Of a DNA stretch of 64,000 nucleotides, positions 52,824-61,688 are shown piece by piece. The stretch spans positions 434,001-498,000 of the forward strand of contig NZ_JAMLIE010000002.1 in the NCBI RefSeq assembly GCF_023954335.1, read 5' to 3'. Below the pieces are notes generated by a model that saw nothing but the letters and a program-made list of their open reading frames with translations, searched no databases and was not told the DNA's origin. The translations under genes were made by a program, and so were the position numbers. Origin of the DNA: Aquamicrobium sp. Its GTDB lineage: Bacteria > Pseudomonadota > Alphaproteobacteria > Rhizobiales > Rhizobiaceae. The stretch's first letter is position 1, and every line of letters begins with the position of its first letter.

Positions 52824-54139
52824 CCATGGCCGACATTCGCTCGAACTTCCTCGGAATCCGGTCGCCGAACCCGTTCTGGCTCGCCTCGGCGCCGCCGACC
52901 GACAAGGCCTACAACGTGGTGCGCGCCTTCAAGGCCGGCTGGGGCGGCGTGGTGTGGAAGACGCTGGGCGAGGAGGGCCCGCCCGTCGTCAACGTCAACG
53001 GCCCGCGCTACGGCGCGATCTGGGGCGCGGACCGGCGGCTGCTGGGCCTCAACAACATCGAGCTGATCACCGACCGCGACCTTTACGTCAACCTGCGCGA
53101 GATCAAGCAGGTCAAGCGCGACTGGCCGGATCGCGCGCTGATCGTCTCGATCATGGTGCCGTGCGAGGAGGCGGCGTGGAAGGCGATCCTGCCGCTGGTC
53201 GAGGAGACGGGCGCCGACGGCATCGAGCTGAATTTCGGCTGCCCGCACGGCATGAGCGAGCGCGGCATGGGCGCGGCGGTCGGCCAGGTGCCGGAATATG
53301 TCGAGATGGTGGTGCGCTGGTGCAAGCAGAACACGCGCATGCCCGTCATCACCAAGCTGACGCCGAACATCACCGACATCCGCCATTCGGCCCGCGCCGC
53401 CCATGCCGGCGGCACGGACGCGGTGTCTCTGATCAACACCATCAACTCGATCACCTCGGTCGATCTCGACAACTTCTCGCCGGAGCCCTCCATCGACGGC
53501 AAGGGCACGCATGGCGGCTATTGCGGCCCGGCGGTCAAGCCGATCGCCTCGCATATGGTGGCCGAGATCGCGCGTGACCGGCAGACGCATGGCCTGCCGA
53601 TCTCCGCCATCGGCGGCATCACCACATGGCGCGACGCGGCCGAGTTCATGGCGCTTGGTGCCGGCAACGTGCAGGTCTGCACCGCGGCCATGACCTACGG
53701 CTTCAAGATCGTGCAGGAGATGATCGAGGGGCTGAAGAACTGGATGGACGCCAAGGGCCATGCCAGCCTCGACGACATCGTCGGCCGCGCCACGCCCAAC
53801 GTCACCGACTGGCAGTATCTCAACCTCAACTACATCGCCAAGGCGCGCATCGACCAGGATTTGTGCATCAAGTGCGGGCGCTGCCACATCGCCTGCGAGG
53901 ACACCTCGCATCAGGCGATCACCGCCATCGTCAACGGGGCCCGCCACTTCGAGGTCAAGGAGGAGGAGTGCGTCGGCTGCAATCTGTGCGTCAATGTCTG
54001 CCCGGTCGAGGGCTGCATCACCATGGAGCCGCTGGCGGCGGGCGCGCTCGACCGGCGCACCGGCAAGCCGGTCGATCCGGCCTACGCCAACTGGACGACG
54101 CATCCGAACAATCCGATGGCGCGGGTCGCCGCGGAGTAG
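52820..54139 (+). CDS. preA: NAD-dependent dihydropyrimidine dehydrogenase, catalytic subunit (PreA-like)
   Basis: 439 residues; ATG overlaps the preT stop, with a second ATG two codons on. The dihydroorotate-dehydrogenase-like FMN barrel (about 1-320) has LASAPPTDKAYNVVRAF and the catalytic Cys in LNFGCPHGMSERGMGAAVGQ. The C-terminal ferredoxin part has CIKCGRCHIACEDTSHQAI and CVGCNLCVNVCPVEGC for two [4Fe-4S] clusters. It reduces uracil or thymine, step one of reductive pyrimidine degradation. A RIME-like repeat follows. Confidence 0.95.
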   Translation: MTMADIRSNFLGIRSPNPFWLASAPPTDKAYNVVRAFKAGWGGVVWKTLGEEGPPVVNVNGPRYGAIWGADRRLLGLNNIELITDRDLYVNLREIKQVKRDWPDRALIVSIMVPCEEAAWKAILPLVEETGADGIELNFGCPHGMSERGMGAAVGQVPEYVEMVVRWCKQNTRMPVITKLTPNITDIRHSARAAHAGGTDAVSLINTINSITSVDLDNFSPEPSIDGKGTHGGYCGPAVKPIASHMVAEIARDRQTHGLPISAIGGITTWRDAAEFMALGAGNVQVCTAAMTYGFKIVQEMIEGLKNWMDAKGHASLDDIVGRATPNVTDWQYLNLNYIAKARIDQDLCIKCGRCHIACEDTSHQAITAIVNGARHFEVKEEECVGCNLCVNVCPVEGCITMEPLAAGALDRRTGKPVDPAYANWTTHPNNPMARVAAE

Positions 54140-54157
54140 GGCTTTCCGGCCCGCGCC

Positions 54158-54293
54158 GCGCTGCCCCTCATCCGACCCTTCGGGCCACCTTCTCCCCGTG
54201 AACGGGGAGAAGGAAGAGGCGGCAACGTTGCGGCAGTGTCTCCTCTCCCCGTTCACGGGGAGAGGATGCCGGCAGGCAGGTGAGGGGCGGCGC
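54158..54293. repeat. RIME-like mosaic repeat, copy 9 (two-palindrome form)
   Basis: Left half CTGCCCCTCATCCGACCC with the CTTCTCCCCGTGAACGGGGA hairpin. Right half CCTCTCCCCGTTCACGGGGA, then GGATGCCGGCAGGCAGGTGA and GGGGCGGCGCC. It lies directly after preA. Confidence 0.88.
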
Positions 54294-54394
54294 CGGCTTC
54301 CGCAATTACCCCGCCGTTGCTGCCGTCAACCGATCCTTAACCGAAAATCGGCAAGCCTCGCGCAAGGTTCACGGGAACGCGCGGAAGGTACGGC

Positions 54395-54649
54395 ATGATC
54401 GTCATCAAGGCCAGCGGCGCGCCGGATGTGAAGGCCCTGCGCCGGCTCGCGACCGAGCTTTCGGCGACCTCGCTCGATGCCGGGGACATCGACATCGCGC
54501 CCGAGGAGGTCGAAGCCGCGCCGCAGCGCCGGCGCAGGCGCCCGACGGTCAGCACGCTGCCCGCCGCCTCGATCTCGCCGCAGACGCAGGCCGCGCTGCT
54601 CGAGCTGATGCCCGTCGCGGTCGAGGAAAGCGGCGAATACCTGCTCTAG
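54395..54649 (+). CDS. Small hypothetical protein
   Basis: 84 residues, preceded by GGAAGG at 7 bases. It begins IVIKASGAPDVKALRRLATEL, has an Arg-rich linker RRRRRPT near 50 and ends in AVEESGEYLL. No signal peptide or membrane segment. I do not recognise the family. The good ribosome binding site and position ending 9 bases before a convergent gene support a real gene, but the GC-rich context leaves doubt. Confidence 0.55.
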   Translation: MIVIKASGAPDVKALRRLATELSATSLDAGDIDIAPEEVEAAPQRRRRRPTVSTLPAASISPQTQAALLELMPVAVEESGEYLL

Positions 54650-54658
54650 CCGCGAGGG

Positions 54659-55042
54659 CTAGAGCCGCATCGGCAGGCTGCCGTCCTGATAGACGGAAAC
54701 CGTCTGCCCATCGGGGTCGAGCAAGTCGGCGGACCAGCCGCCCGGCGCTTCCGAGACGGGCGTGACGATTTCGACCCCGGCCGCCGCCAGCGACTCCACC
54801 ACGGTCTCGATGCCGCCTTCGGGCAGGCCGAAGACGATGAGCGGCGTGTTGCCCGGCCGCGGCTCGCCGGCGAACACGACCAGCTCGGTATCCTGCGCCA
54901 GCGTCGCCAGCAGCCATACGGAGCCGTCCTCCTCCGTGTTGCGCGTGAAGTCGACGCCGAGATGCTGCCGGTAGAACCGCTCGGTGCGGTCGACGTCGGC
55001 GACGTTGAAGATGATCGAAATGCCATGAAACCTGACGGCCAT
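54659..55042 (-). CDS. VOC-family (glyoxalase/bleomycin resistance-like) protein
   Basis: 127 residues from the ATG at 55042 (MAVRFHGISIIFNVADVD). One VOC module pair with the strand pattern HGISIIFNVADVDRTERFYRQH, then VWLLATLAQDTELVVFAGE, GGIETVVESLAAAGVEI and a final DLLDPDGQTVSVYQDG. VOC proteins bind a divalent metal and act as lyases, isomerases or antibiotic-binding proteins; substrate is unknown. It follows the sigma-like gene by 73 bases on the same strand. The tail of that gene resembles a VOC end, which may reflect past rearrangement here. Confidence 0.87.
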   Translation of the reverse strand: MAVRFHGISIIFNVADVDRTERFYRQHLGVDFTRNTEEDGSVWLLATLAQDTELVVFAGEPRPGNTPLIVFGLPEGGIETVVESLAAAGVEIVTPVSEAPGGWSADLLDPDGQTVSVYQDGSLPMRL

Positions 55043-55115
55043 CGTTGCCTCCTGCGTTGATCGTGCGCTGGAGCGGCGGGCGTTCCTGAGAACGCTGCTT
55101 CCGCTGCCAAATGCT

Positions 55116-55754
55116 CTATCTGTTGCCGCCGTGGCCCGGAACGTGAGCGACCGAGAAGAAAATTCCCATCCCGTCGGGGTCGCGCACGGCGAAGCGCCGC
55201 GCGCCATGGGCCGGCATCGCGGCTTTCAGGCTGCGGCGCGCGAGGCCGGGCGCGCCGGCCGGCTCGCCGCGGGGCCCGTTGCGCTCGATCGCCGCGCCGG
55301 CCCGGGCGACGGCCTTGCGCAGCGCGTGGATGCGCTGGCGCAGGGCCTGGTCGCCGAGGCCGAGCAGATGTGCGATCTCGGCCCTGCCCATGCCGAGATT
55401 GACCAGCAGCGCCAGCACCCGCACCGCCGGGGAAAGCCCGGCGATGACCGTATCCGGTATCCTGCCGCCAACAGCCTCGCCGGATCGATCCTGCCCGCCG
55501 TCGTGGAGGTCGTAATGCGCAGTCTCGCGCGCCCGCCTGCGCCCGGCCGAGCGGGCGAGGAAGCGGCTGTGGTTGCGGATCGCGCCGCGCGCCCACGGCA
55601 GGAAGCCGTCGCCGCCGCAGGCGCGCCCGGCGCGGACCGCCGCCAGCAGCACGTCCTGCACGATGTCGTCCGCCTCGTGCGGCGTCGCCGCGTGGCGGGC
55701 CGCGATGGCCCGGAGCGCGCGCAGCTCGGCGGCGGTGATCGCGGGGTGCGGCAT
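55116..55754 (-). CDS. Sigma-70-family (ECF-like) RNA polymerase sigma factor with unusual tail
   Basis: 212 residues from the ATG at 55754. Region 2 fits TPHEADDIVQDVLLAAVRAG and AIRNHSRFLARSAGRRRARE. A region 4 helix-turn-helix is at about 110-150 (MGRAEIAHLLGLGDQALRQR). It is small and lacks region 3, as in ECF or sigma-like factors. The last 30 residues (ARRFAVRDPDGMGIFFSVAHV) look like the closing strand of a VOC domain, not a sigma factor. It begins 8 bases after rutR ends, so it may be co-transcribed with rutR. No anti-sigma gene was recognised next to it. Confidence 0.72.
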   Translation of the reverse strand: MPHPAITAAELRALRAIAARHAATPHEADDIVQDVLLAAVRAGRACGGDGFLPWARGAIRNHSRFLARSAGRRRARETAHYDLHDGGQDRSGEAVGGRIPDTVIAGLSPAVRVLALLVNLGMGRAEIAHLLGLGDQALRQRIHALRKAVARAGAAIERNGPRGEPAGAPGLARRSLKAAMPAHGARRFAVRDPDGMGIFFSVAHVPGHGGNR

Positions 55755-55762
55755 TCGTGGCC

Positions 55763-56395
55763 TCACGCTTCCGGCTTCAGCCCGTCGAGGAAGAGCTGTT
55801 CGAGAAATCGCGCCGCGTCGTCGAAGCGGCCGTCGCCGCCGCGCTTCGGGCCGAGCACGGCGCGCACCTGCACGTCGAAATCGGCATAATGCTGCGTCGT
55901 CGCCCAGATGGCGAAGATCAGGTGGTAGGGGTCGGTGCGGGCGATCCTGCCGGCGTTCATCCACCCCTTGATGATCGCGGCCTTCTCGTCGACCAGCGTC
56001 TTCAGCTCGCCCTCGATCATCGGCATGATGCGCGGCGCGCCCTGCAATATCTCGTTGGCGAACAGGCGGCTTTCGCGCGGGTAGTCGCGCGCCATCTCCA
56101 GCTTGCGGCGGATATAGGCGCTGAGCTCGCTGATCGGATCGCCGACGTCGTCGATCTCCTGAAGCGGCGCCAGCCAGGTCTCAAGAAGGCGCTGCATCAG
56201 CGTGACATGGATCGCTTCCTTCGAGCGGAAGTAGTAAAGGAGATTCGGCTTCGACATGCCGGCGGCCTCGGCGATCTGGTCGATGGTCGCGCCGCGGAAG
56301 CCGTGCTGCGAGAACACTTCGAGCGCGGCTTCGAGGATGAGTTCGCGCTTCTGCGTCTGGATGCGGCTGCGGCGCTTCGATCGTACGGCGTCCAT
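55763..56395 (-). CDS. rutR: Pyrimidine utilisation repressor RutR
   Basis: 210 residues from the ATG at 56395. The TetR helix-turn-helix is LEVFSQHGFRGATIDQIAEAAGMSKPNLLYYF (about 26-57). The ligand domain matches E. coli RutR closely: WLAPLQEIDD, ARDYPRESRLFANEILQGAP, LKTLVDEKAAIIKGWMNAGRI and LIFAIWATTQHYADFDVQV. RutR senses uracil and thymine and represses pyrimidine degradation genes. It lies divergent from the catabolic operon starting at 56640, and RutR-like palindromes occur before both that operon and preT. Confidence 0.94.
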   Translation of the reverse strand: MDAVRSKRRSRIQTQKRELILEAALEVFSQHGFRGATIDQIAEAAGMSKPNLLYYFRSKEAIHVTLMQRLLETWLAPLQEIDDVGDPISELSAYIRRKLEMARDYPRESRLFANEILQGAPRIMPMIEGELKTLVDEKAAIIKGWMNAGRIARTDPYHLIFAIWATTQHYADFDVQVRAVLGPKRGGDGRFDDAARFLEQLFLDGLKPEA

Positions 56396-56538
56396 GGCGC
56401 GCCCGGCTCTCCTTCTCCCGCGATCCGTTCCATTCTGGCCCAATCGTCTGGACCAGCCGTCGGTTTGCCTGTGGAGCGCGCTTGGCTCCCGCTCCTGCGC
56501 TAGTAATCGCTTGACCGCCCGTCTGGCGATGCTAACGT

Positions 56539-56554
56539 TTGTCCAATCGGTCAA
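56539..56554 (+). promoter_or_regulatory. RutR box before the beta-alanine aminotransferase operon
   Basis: TTGTCCAATCGGTCAA matches TTGACCA-NN-TGGTCAA at 12 of 14 defined positions and is nearly palindromic. It lies in the 244-base rutR/aminotransferase divergent gap, 86 bases before the aminotransferase start, and could control both directions. Confidence 0.72.
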
Positions 56555-56639
56555 AAAATTGCGTAGCACGATTGCGCAGCATGAACCAAGCGTTGGCCGC
56601 ACGAGGGGCACCGGAGAAGCGAAAAGGAAAGGCTTGGTC

Positions 56640-57968
56640 ATGTCCAACAGGCTCAACGTGGCGCCGAACGATCTCAGCGCATTCTGGATGCCGTTCACGG
56701 CGAACCGTCAGTTCAAACAGGCGCCGCGCATGCTCGTCGGGGCCAAGGACATGCACTACACCACGGCCGACGGCCGCAAGGTGATGGACGGCACGGCGGG
56801 CCTCTGGTGCGTCAATGCCGGCCACTGCCGGCCGAAGATCACCGAGGCGATCCAGCGCCAGGCCGCCGAGCTCGACTATGCCCCCGCCTTCCAGATGGGC
56901 CATCCGGTGGTGTTCGAGCTGGCCAACCGGCTGGTCGATCTCGCGCCGGAAGGCATGGACCACGTCTTCTTCACCAATTCGGGCTCGGAGTCGGTCGACA
57001 CCGCGCTCAAGATCGCGCTCGCCTATCACCGCGTGCGCGGCGAGGGCTCGCGCACCCGGCTGATCGGCCGCGAGCGTGGCTATCACGGCGTCAATTTCGG
57101 CGGCATCTCGGTCGGCGGCATCGTCGCCAACCGCAAGATGTTCGGCACGCTGCTCACCGGCGTCGACCACCTGCCGCACACCCACCTGCCGGCCAAGAAC
57201 GCCTTCACCCGCGGCGAGCCGGAGCATGGCGCGGACCTCGCCGACGAGCTGGAGCGCATCGTCGCCCTGCACGACGCCTCGACGGTCGCCGCCGTCATCG
57301 TCGAGCCGGTCGCGGGCTCGACCGGGGTGCTCATCCCGCCGAAGGGCTATCTCCAGCGCCTGCGCGCCATCTGCGACAAGCACGGCATCGTCCTGATCTT
57401 CGACGAGGTCATCACCGGCTTCGGCCGTCTCGGCACGCCGTTCGCGGCCGATTATTTCGGCGTCACCCCGGACATCATGGTCACGGCCAAGGGCGTCACC
57501 AACGGCGTGATCCCGATGGGCGCGGTGTTCGTCAAGAAGGACATCCACGACGCCTTCATGACCGGGCCGGAGCACCTGATCGAGTTCTTCCACGGCTACA
57601 CCTATTCCGGCAATCCGATCGCCTCGGCCGCCGGCCTCGGTACGCTCGACACCTACAAGGAAGAGGGGCTGCTGACCCGCGGCGCCGAGCTCGCACCCTA
57701 TTGGGAGGACGCGCTGCATTCGCTCAAGGACGCGCCGCACGTCATCGACATCCGCAATATCGGCCTCGTCGGCGCGATCGAGCTTCGCCCGATCGACGGC
57801 CAGCCGACCAAGCGTGCCTTCTCCGCCTTCGTCAAGGCGTTCGAGAAGGGCTACCTCATCCGCACCACGGGCGACATCATCGCGCTGTCGCCGCCGCTCA
57901 TCATCGAAAAGAATGAGATCGACGAGCTGGTGGACGGCGTGCGCGAGGTCTTGAAGGCGATCGACTGA
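56640..57968 (+). CDS. Beta-alanine (omega-amino acid):pyruvate aminotransferase
   Basis: 442 residues from the ATG at 56640. It is a class III PLP aminotransferase of the omega-amino acid:pyruvate type: FWMPFTANRQFKQAPRML near the N-terminus, FFTNSGSESVDTALKIAL, GYHGVNFGGISVGG, VIVEPVAGSTGVLIPPKGYL, DEVITGFGRLG and the catalytic Lys in VTAKGVTNGVIPMG. In this operon it should convert beta-alanine or beta-aminoisobutyrate plus pyruvate to the semialdehyde plus alanine, the last step coded here. Transcribed from the RutR-box promoter. Confidence 0.93.
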   Translation: MSNRLNVAPNDLSAFWMPFTANRQFKQAPRMLVGAKDMHYTTADGRKVMDGTAGLWCVNAGHCRPKITEAIQRQAAELDYAPAFQMGHPVVFELANRLVDLAPEGMDHVFFTNSGSESVDTALKIALAYHRVRGEGSRTRLIGRERGYHGVNFGGISVGGIVANRKMFGTLLTGVDHLPHTHLPAKNAFTRGEPEHGADLADELERIVALHDASTVAAVIVEPVAGSTGVLIPPKGYLQRLRAICDKHGIVLIFDEVITGFGRLGTPFAADYFGVTPDIMVTAKGVTNGVIPMGAVFVKKDIHDAFMTGPEHLIEFFHGYTYSGNPIASAAGLGTLDTYKEEGLLTRGAELAPYWEDALHSLKDAPHVIDIRNIGLVGAIELRPIDGQPTKRAFSAFVKAFEKGYLIRTTGDIIALSPPLIIEKNEIDELVDGVREVLKAID

Positions 57969-58072
57969 CGGACGCCCGGCCGGAAAGGGCCGACATAAGA
58001 AAATGCCCGGAAGGGCCGGCGTCGGGAACCGCCGGCTCCTTCGGGAACATCGAGAATGGGAGCTTTGAACCG

Positions 58073-59323
58073 ATGGCGGCACCGGGCGAGAATCTGCGCA
58101 TCAATGCGGACCGTCTGTGGGATTCGATCCACGAAATGGCGAAGATCGGCCCCGGCGTCGCCGGCGGCAACAACCGCCAGACGCTGACCGACGCGGACGG
58201 CGAGGGCCGCCGCCTGTTCCGGCGCTGGTGCGAGGACGCCGGCCTCGACATGGGCGTCGACCAGATGGGGACGATGTTCGCCATGCGGCCGGGCACGGAC
58301 CCCGAGGCGCTGCCGGTCTATGTCGGCTCGCATCTCGACACCCAGCCGACCGGCGGGCGCTATGACGGCGTGCTGGGCGTCCTCGGCGGGCTGGAGGTGA
58401 TCCGCACGCTGGACGATCTCGGCATCAGGACGAAGCACCCCATCGTCGTCACCAACTGGACCAACGAGGAAGGCACCCGCTTCGCGCCGGCGATGCTGGC
58501 CTCCGGCGTCTTTGCCGGCCAGCACGCGCTCGACTGGGCTTATGACCGGAAGGACAAGGACGGCAAGCGCTTCGGCGACGAGCTGGAGCGCATCGGCTGG
58601 AAGGGCGAGGAGGAGGTCGGGGCGCGCAAGATCAAGGCGTTCTTCGAGCTCCACATCGAGCAGGGGCCGATCCTCGAGGACGAGGGGATCGACATCGGCG
58701 TCGTCACCCACGGGCAGGGCCTGTGGTGGCTGCAAGTGACGCTGACCGGCAAGGACGCGCATACCGGCTCGACGCCGATGCCCAAGCGCCGCAACGCCGG
58801 CCTCGGCATGGCGCGCGTCACCGAGCTGGTGCACGAGGTGGCGATGGACTACCAGCCCGACGCGGTCGGCGCCATCGGCCACATGGAGGTCCACCCCAAC
58901 TCGCGCAACGTCATCCCCGGCCGGACGGTGTTCACCATCGACATCCGCTCGCCGAACGAGGAGGTGCTGGACGAGATGCGCGCGCGCATCGAGGACGGCA
59001 TCGCCACCATCTGCGAGGCGCTCGACATCGGCTTCGAGGTCGAGGCGGTCGGCCATTTCGCGCCCGTCACCTTCGACGAGGGCTGCGTCAGGGCGATCCG
59101 CAATGCGGCCGGGCGGCTCGGCTATTCGCACCGCGACATCGTCTCCGGCGCGGGGCACGACGCCTGCTGGATCAACCGCGTCGCGCCGACGGCGATGGTG
59201 ATGTGCCCCTGCGTCGACGGCCTCTCGCACAACGAGGCGGAAGAGATTTCGAAGGAGTGGGCGGCGGCCGGCGCCGACGTGCTGTTCCACGCCGTGGTCG
59301 AGACGGCGGAAATCGTCGAATAG
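58073..59323 (+). CDS. pydC: N-carbamoyl-beta-alanine amidohydrolase (Zn-dependent M20 family)
   Basis: 416 residues. The M20/allantoate amidohydrolase-type fold shows the metal ligands in GSHLDTQPTGGRYDGVLG, NWTNEEGTRFAPAM, ELHIEQGPILEDE and the final LSHNEAEE. DIRSPNEEV lies in the dimerisation domain. The enzyme hydrolyses N-carbamoyl-beta-alanine to beta-alanine, CO2 and ammonia, step three of reductive pyrimidine catabolism. Hydantoinase and dehydrogenase neighbours favour this over allantoate amidohydrolase. It starts 104 bases after the aminotransferase gene. Confidence 0.93.
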   Translation: MAAPGENLRINADRLWDSIHEMAKIGPGVAGGNNRQTLTDADGEGRRLFRRWCEDAGLDMGVDQMGTMFAMRPGTDPEALPVYVGSHLDTQPTGGRYDGVLGVLGGLEVIRTLDDLGIRTKHPIVVTNWTNEEGTRFAPAMLASGVFAGQHALDWAYDRKDKDGKRFGDELERIGWKGEEEVGARKIKAFFELHIEQGPILEDEGIDIGVVTHGQGLWWLQVTLTGKDAHTGSTPMPKRRNAGLGMARVTELVHEVAMDYQPDAVGAIGHMEVHPNSRNVIPGRTVFTIDIRSPNEEVLDEMRARIEDGIATICEALDIGFEVEAVGHFAPVTFDEGCVRAIRNAAGRLGYSHRDIVSGAGHDACWINRVAPTAMVMCPCVDGLSHNEAEEISKEWAAAGADVLFHAVVETAEIVE

Positions 59324-59335
59324 GGATGGCGGGTC

Positions 59336-60214
59336 ATGGACGTCGAGGGATTGCTCCAGAACGTAATCCGCTTCTCGAACTTCATGACCTCGCGGCTCGT
59401 CGTCTCCGGGCTGGTATTCTACGTCGCCTCCGGCTTCACCGAAATCGGCAATGCTTCCGAGGGGTTCCTGCCGGATCTGGAGCTTCTGAATCAGGTGGTG
59501 CAGAACTACCAGACGATCTTCGACGTGCTCGGCGTGTCGGATTTCGCGCTGCTGCTCATCCTGTTCATGTTCCTGACGACGATCCACATCATCTATGTCG
59601 TCTTCGAGCGCATCGGCCAGTACCTGCCGCCGGCGATCCTGCCGCTGCCGGGCTGGTCGGCCATCGACGAGATGACGCTGAAAGCGTTCGACATTCTCGG
59701 CGAGGCACGCGGCGAGGAGCACACCGACGAGGAGAACCAGCGCCTCTACGAGTTCAAGAAGAAGCTGCGCGAGATCGAGCAGCAGATCGAGGACAAGTAT
59801 CGCGCAGAGCTGGAAGGCATCAATTCGGGCTTCCGCATCGCCAAGACCTTCGTCCTGTTCTCGGCGCTGGCCTGGGCCTACGCCATGGTTTCCGGCAGCT
59901 ACACCGGCGACCCGACCTTCCTCGTCATCATCTTCGGCCTGTCGGTTCTGACCGCGCTCTACGCCGCCTTCTCGATCTTCCGCGCCAACCACTCGCGCAT
60001 CATGAACCTGCGCGAGGACGTCGTGGTGCAGTTTCTGGGTTTCGCCCGCATCTGGCTTACGCCACACTACCAGGAGCGGATGGCGACTGTCTGCCAGTCC
60101 GCCGGCCACCAGTTCCGGTCGGCGAGCTTCGCCGTCGTGGTGCCGATCTACGGCACGCTCGACGCGCTCATAAAAGACATCCGCAGCCGGCGGCCGCGCC
60201 GGCTGCGGCCATAA
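59336..60214 (+). CDS. Unrecognised multi-pass membrane protein inside the pyrimidine operon
   Basis: 292 residues, starting 12 bases after pydC ends and ending 12 bases before the dihydropyrimidinase gene, so it is clearly co-transcribed. Predicted transmembrane segments are at about 20-40 and 75-97 (LLLILFMFLTTIHIIYVVF), then 180-200 and 208-228 (LVIIFGLSVLTALYAAFSIF). The middle part, about 120-170, is charged and coiled-coil-like (LYEFKKKLREIEQQIEDKY). The C-terminus is basic. I know no family with this layout and it is not a known pyrimidine transporter type. An accessory role in uptake or assembly is only a guess. Confidence 0.8.
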   Translation: MDVEGLLQNVIRFSNFMTSRLVVSGLVFYVASGFTEIGNASEGFLPDLELLNQVVQNYQTIFDVLGVSDFALLLILFMFLTTIHIIYVVFERIGQYLPPAILPLPGWSAIDEMTLKAFDILGEARGEEHTDEENQRLYEFKKKLREIEQQIEDKYRAELEGINSGFRIAKTFVLFSALAWAYAMVSGSYTGDPTFLVIIFGLSVLTALYAAFSIFRANHSRIMNLREDVVVQFLGFARIWLTPHYQERMATVCQSAGHQFRSASFAVVVPIYGTLDALIKDIRSRRPRRLRP

Positions 60215-60226
60215 CAGGGGAACGAC

Positions 60227-61678
60227 ATGACAAAGGTCATCAAGAACGGAACCATCGTCACCGCCGACCGCACATACAAGGCAGACGTGCTGATCAAGGG
60301 CGGCAGGATCGTCGGCATCGGCCATGATCTCCACGGCGACCACGAATACGACGCCACCGGCTGCTACGTGATGCCGGGCGGCATCGACCCGCACACCCAT
60401 CTCGAAATGCCGTTCATGGGCACCTATTCGGCCGACGATTTCGAGAGCGGCACGCGCGCCGCGCTGTCCGGCGGCACGACCATGGTGGTCGATTTCTGCC
60501 TGCCTTCGCCCGGCCAGTCGCTCATCGAGGCGATGGCGATGTGGGACAACAAATCGACCCGCGCCTGCGCCGACTATTCCTTCCACATGGCGATCACCTG
60601 GTGGGGGAAAGAGGTGTTCGACGAGATGCCGGAAGTGGTCAAGCGCGGCATCACCTCCTTCAAGCACTTCATGGCCTACAAGGGCGCGCTGATGGTCAAC
60701 GACGACGAGATGTTCGCCTCGTTCCAGCGCTGCGCCGAGCTCGGCGCGCTGCCGCTCGTCCATGCCGAGAACGGCGACGTGGTCGCGGCGCTGTCGCAGA
60801 AGCTGCTCGCCGAGGGCAACAACGGCCCGGAGGCGCACGCCTATTCGCGCCCGCCGGAGGTGGAGGGCGAGGCGACCAACCGCGCGATCATGATCGCTGA
60901 CATGGCGGGCGTGCCGCTCTATGTCGTCCACACCTCCTGCGAGCAGAGCCACGAGGCGATCCGCCGCGCACGGCAGAAGGGCATGCGCGTGTTCGGCGAG
61001 CCGCTCATCCAGCACCTCGTGCTCGACGAGGGCGAATATTTCGACAAGGACTGGGACCACGCGGCGCGGCGCGTGATGAGCCCGCCCTTCCGCAACAAAC
61101 AGCATCAGGATTCGCTGTGGGCCGGGCTCGCCGCCGGCTCCTTGCAGGTGGTGGCGACGGACCATTGCGCCTTCACCACCGACCAGAAGCGCTATGGCGT
61201 CGGCGATTTCACCAAGATACCGAACGGCACCGGCGGGCTGGAGGACAGGCTGCCCGTCTTGTGGACCCGCGGCGTCAACACCGGCCGGCTGACGCCCAAC
61301 GAGTTCGTCGCCGTCACCTCGACCAACATCGCCAAGATCCTGAACATGTATCCGAAAAAGGGTGCGATCCTCGAAGGCGCCGACGCGGACATCATCGTCT
61401 GGGATCCGGAGCGGACGAAGACCATCTCGGCGAAATCGCAGCAGTCGGTCATCGACTACAACGTGTTCGAGGGCGTCGAGGTCAGGGGCCTGCCGCGCTT
61501 CGTCTTCACCCGCGGCGAGCCGGTGGTCGAGGAAGGCAGGGTCGAGGCGAAGCCCGGCCATGGCGAGTTCGTGGCGCGCCAGCCGCACATGGCGGTCAAC
61601 AAGGCGCTGTCGACCTGGAAGGAGCTGGTCGCCCCGCGCGCGATCGAGCGCAGCGGCATTCCGGCGAGCGGGGTTTGA
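60227..61678 (+). CDS. pydB: Dihydropyrimidinase
   Basis: 483 residues, cyclic amidohydrolase family. The metal site has GGIDPHTHLEMPFMG, the carboxylated Lys in SFKHFMAYKGAL, VHAENGD, VHTSCEQSHEA and Asp in VATDHCAFTTDQK. It opens dihydrouracil or dihydrothymine to N-carbamoyl-beta-amino acids, step two of the reductive pathway. Neighbouring pydC and the dehydrogenase pair fit this rather than a D-hydantoinase for amino acid hydantoins. A GGGGAACGAC site precedes the ATG. Confidence 0.96.
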   Translation: MTKVIKNGTIVTADRTYKADVLIKGGRIVGIGHDLHGDHEYDATGCYVMPGGIDPHTHLEMPFMGTYSADDFESGTRAALSGGTTMVVDFCLPSPGQSLIEAMAMWDNKSTRACADYSFHMAITWWGKEVFDEMPEVVKRGITSFKHFMAYKGALMVNDDEMFASFQRCAELGALPLVHAENGDVVAALSQKLLAEGNNGPEAHAYSRPPEVEGEATNRAIMIADMAGVPLYVVHTSCEQSHEAIRRARQKGMRVFGEPLIQHLVLDEGEYFDKDWDHAARRVMSPPFRNKQHQDSLWAGLAAGSLQVVATDHCAFTTDQKRYGVGDFTKIPNGTGGLEDRLPVLWTRGVNTGRLTPNEFVAVTSTNIAKILNMYPKKGAILEGADADIIVWDPERTKTISAKSQQSVIDYNVFEGVEVRGLPRFVFTRGEPVVEEGRVEAKPGHGEFVARQPHMAVNKALSTWKELVAPRAIERSGIPASGV

Positions 61679-61688
61679 CGGCCGCCCC

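Noticed and set aside
56436..56470. A further RutR site (TGGACCAGCCGTCGGT) near rutR
   Set aside because: Only the left half resembles the consensus; the right half does not pair or match.
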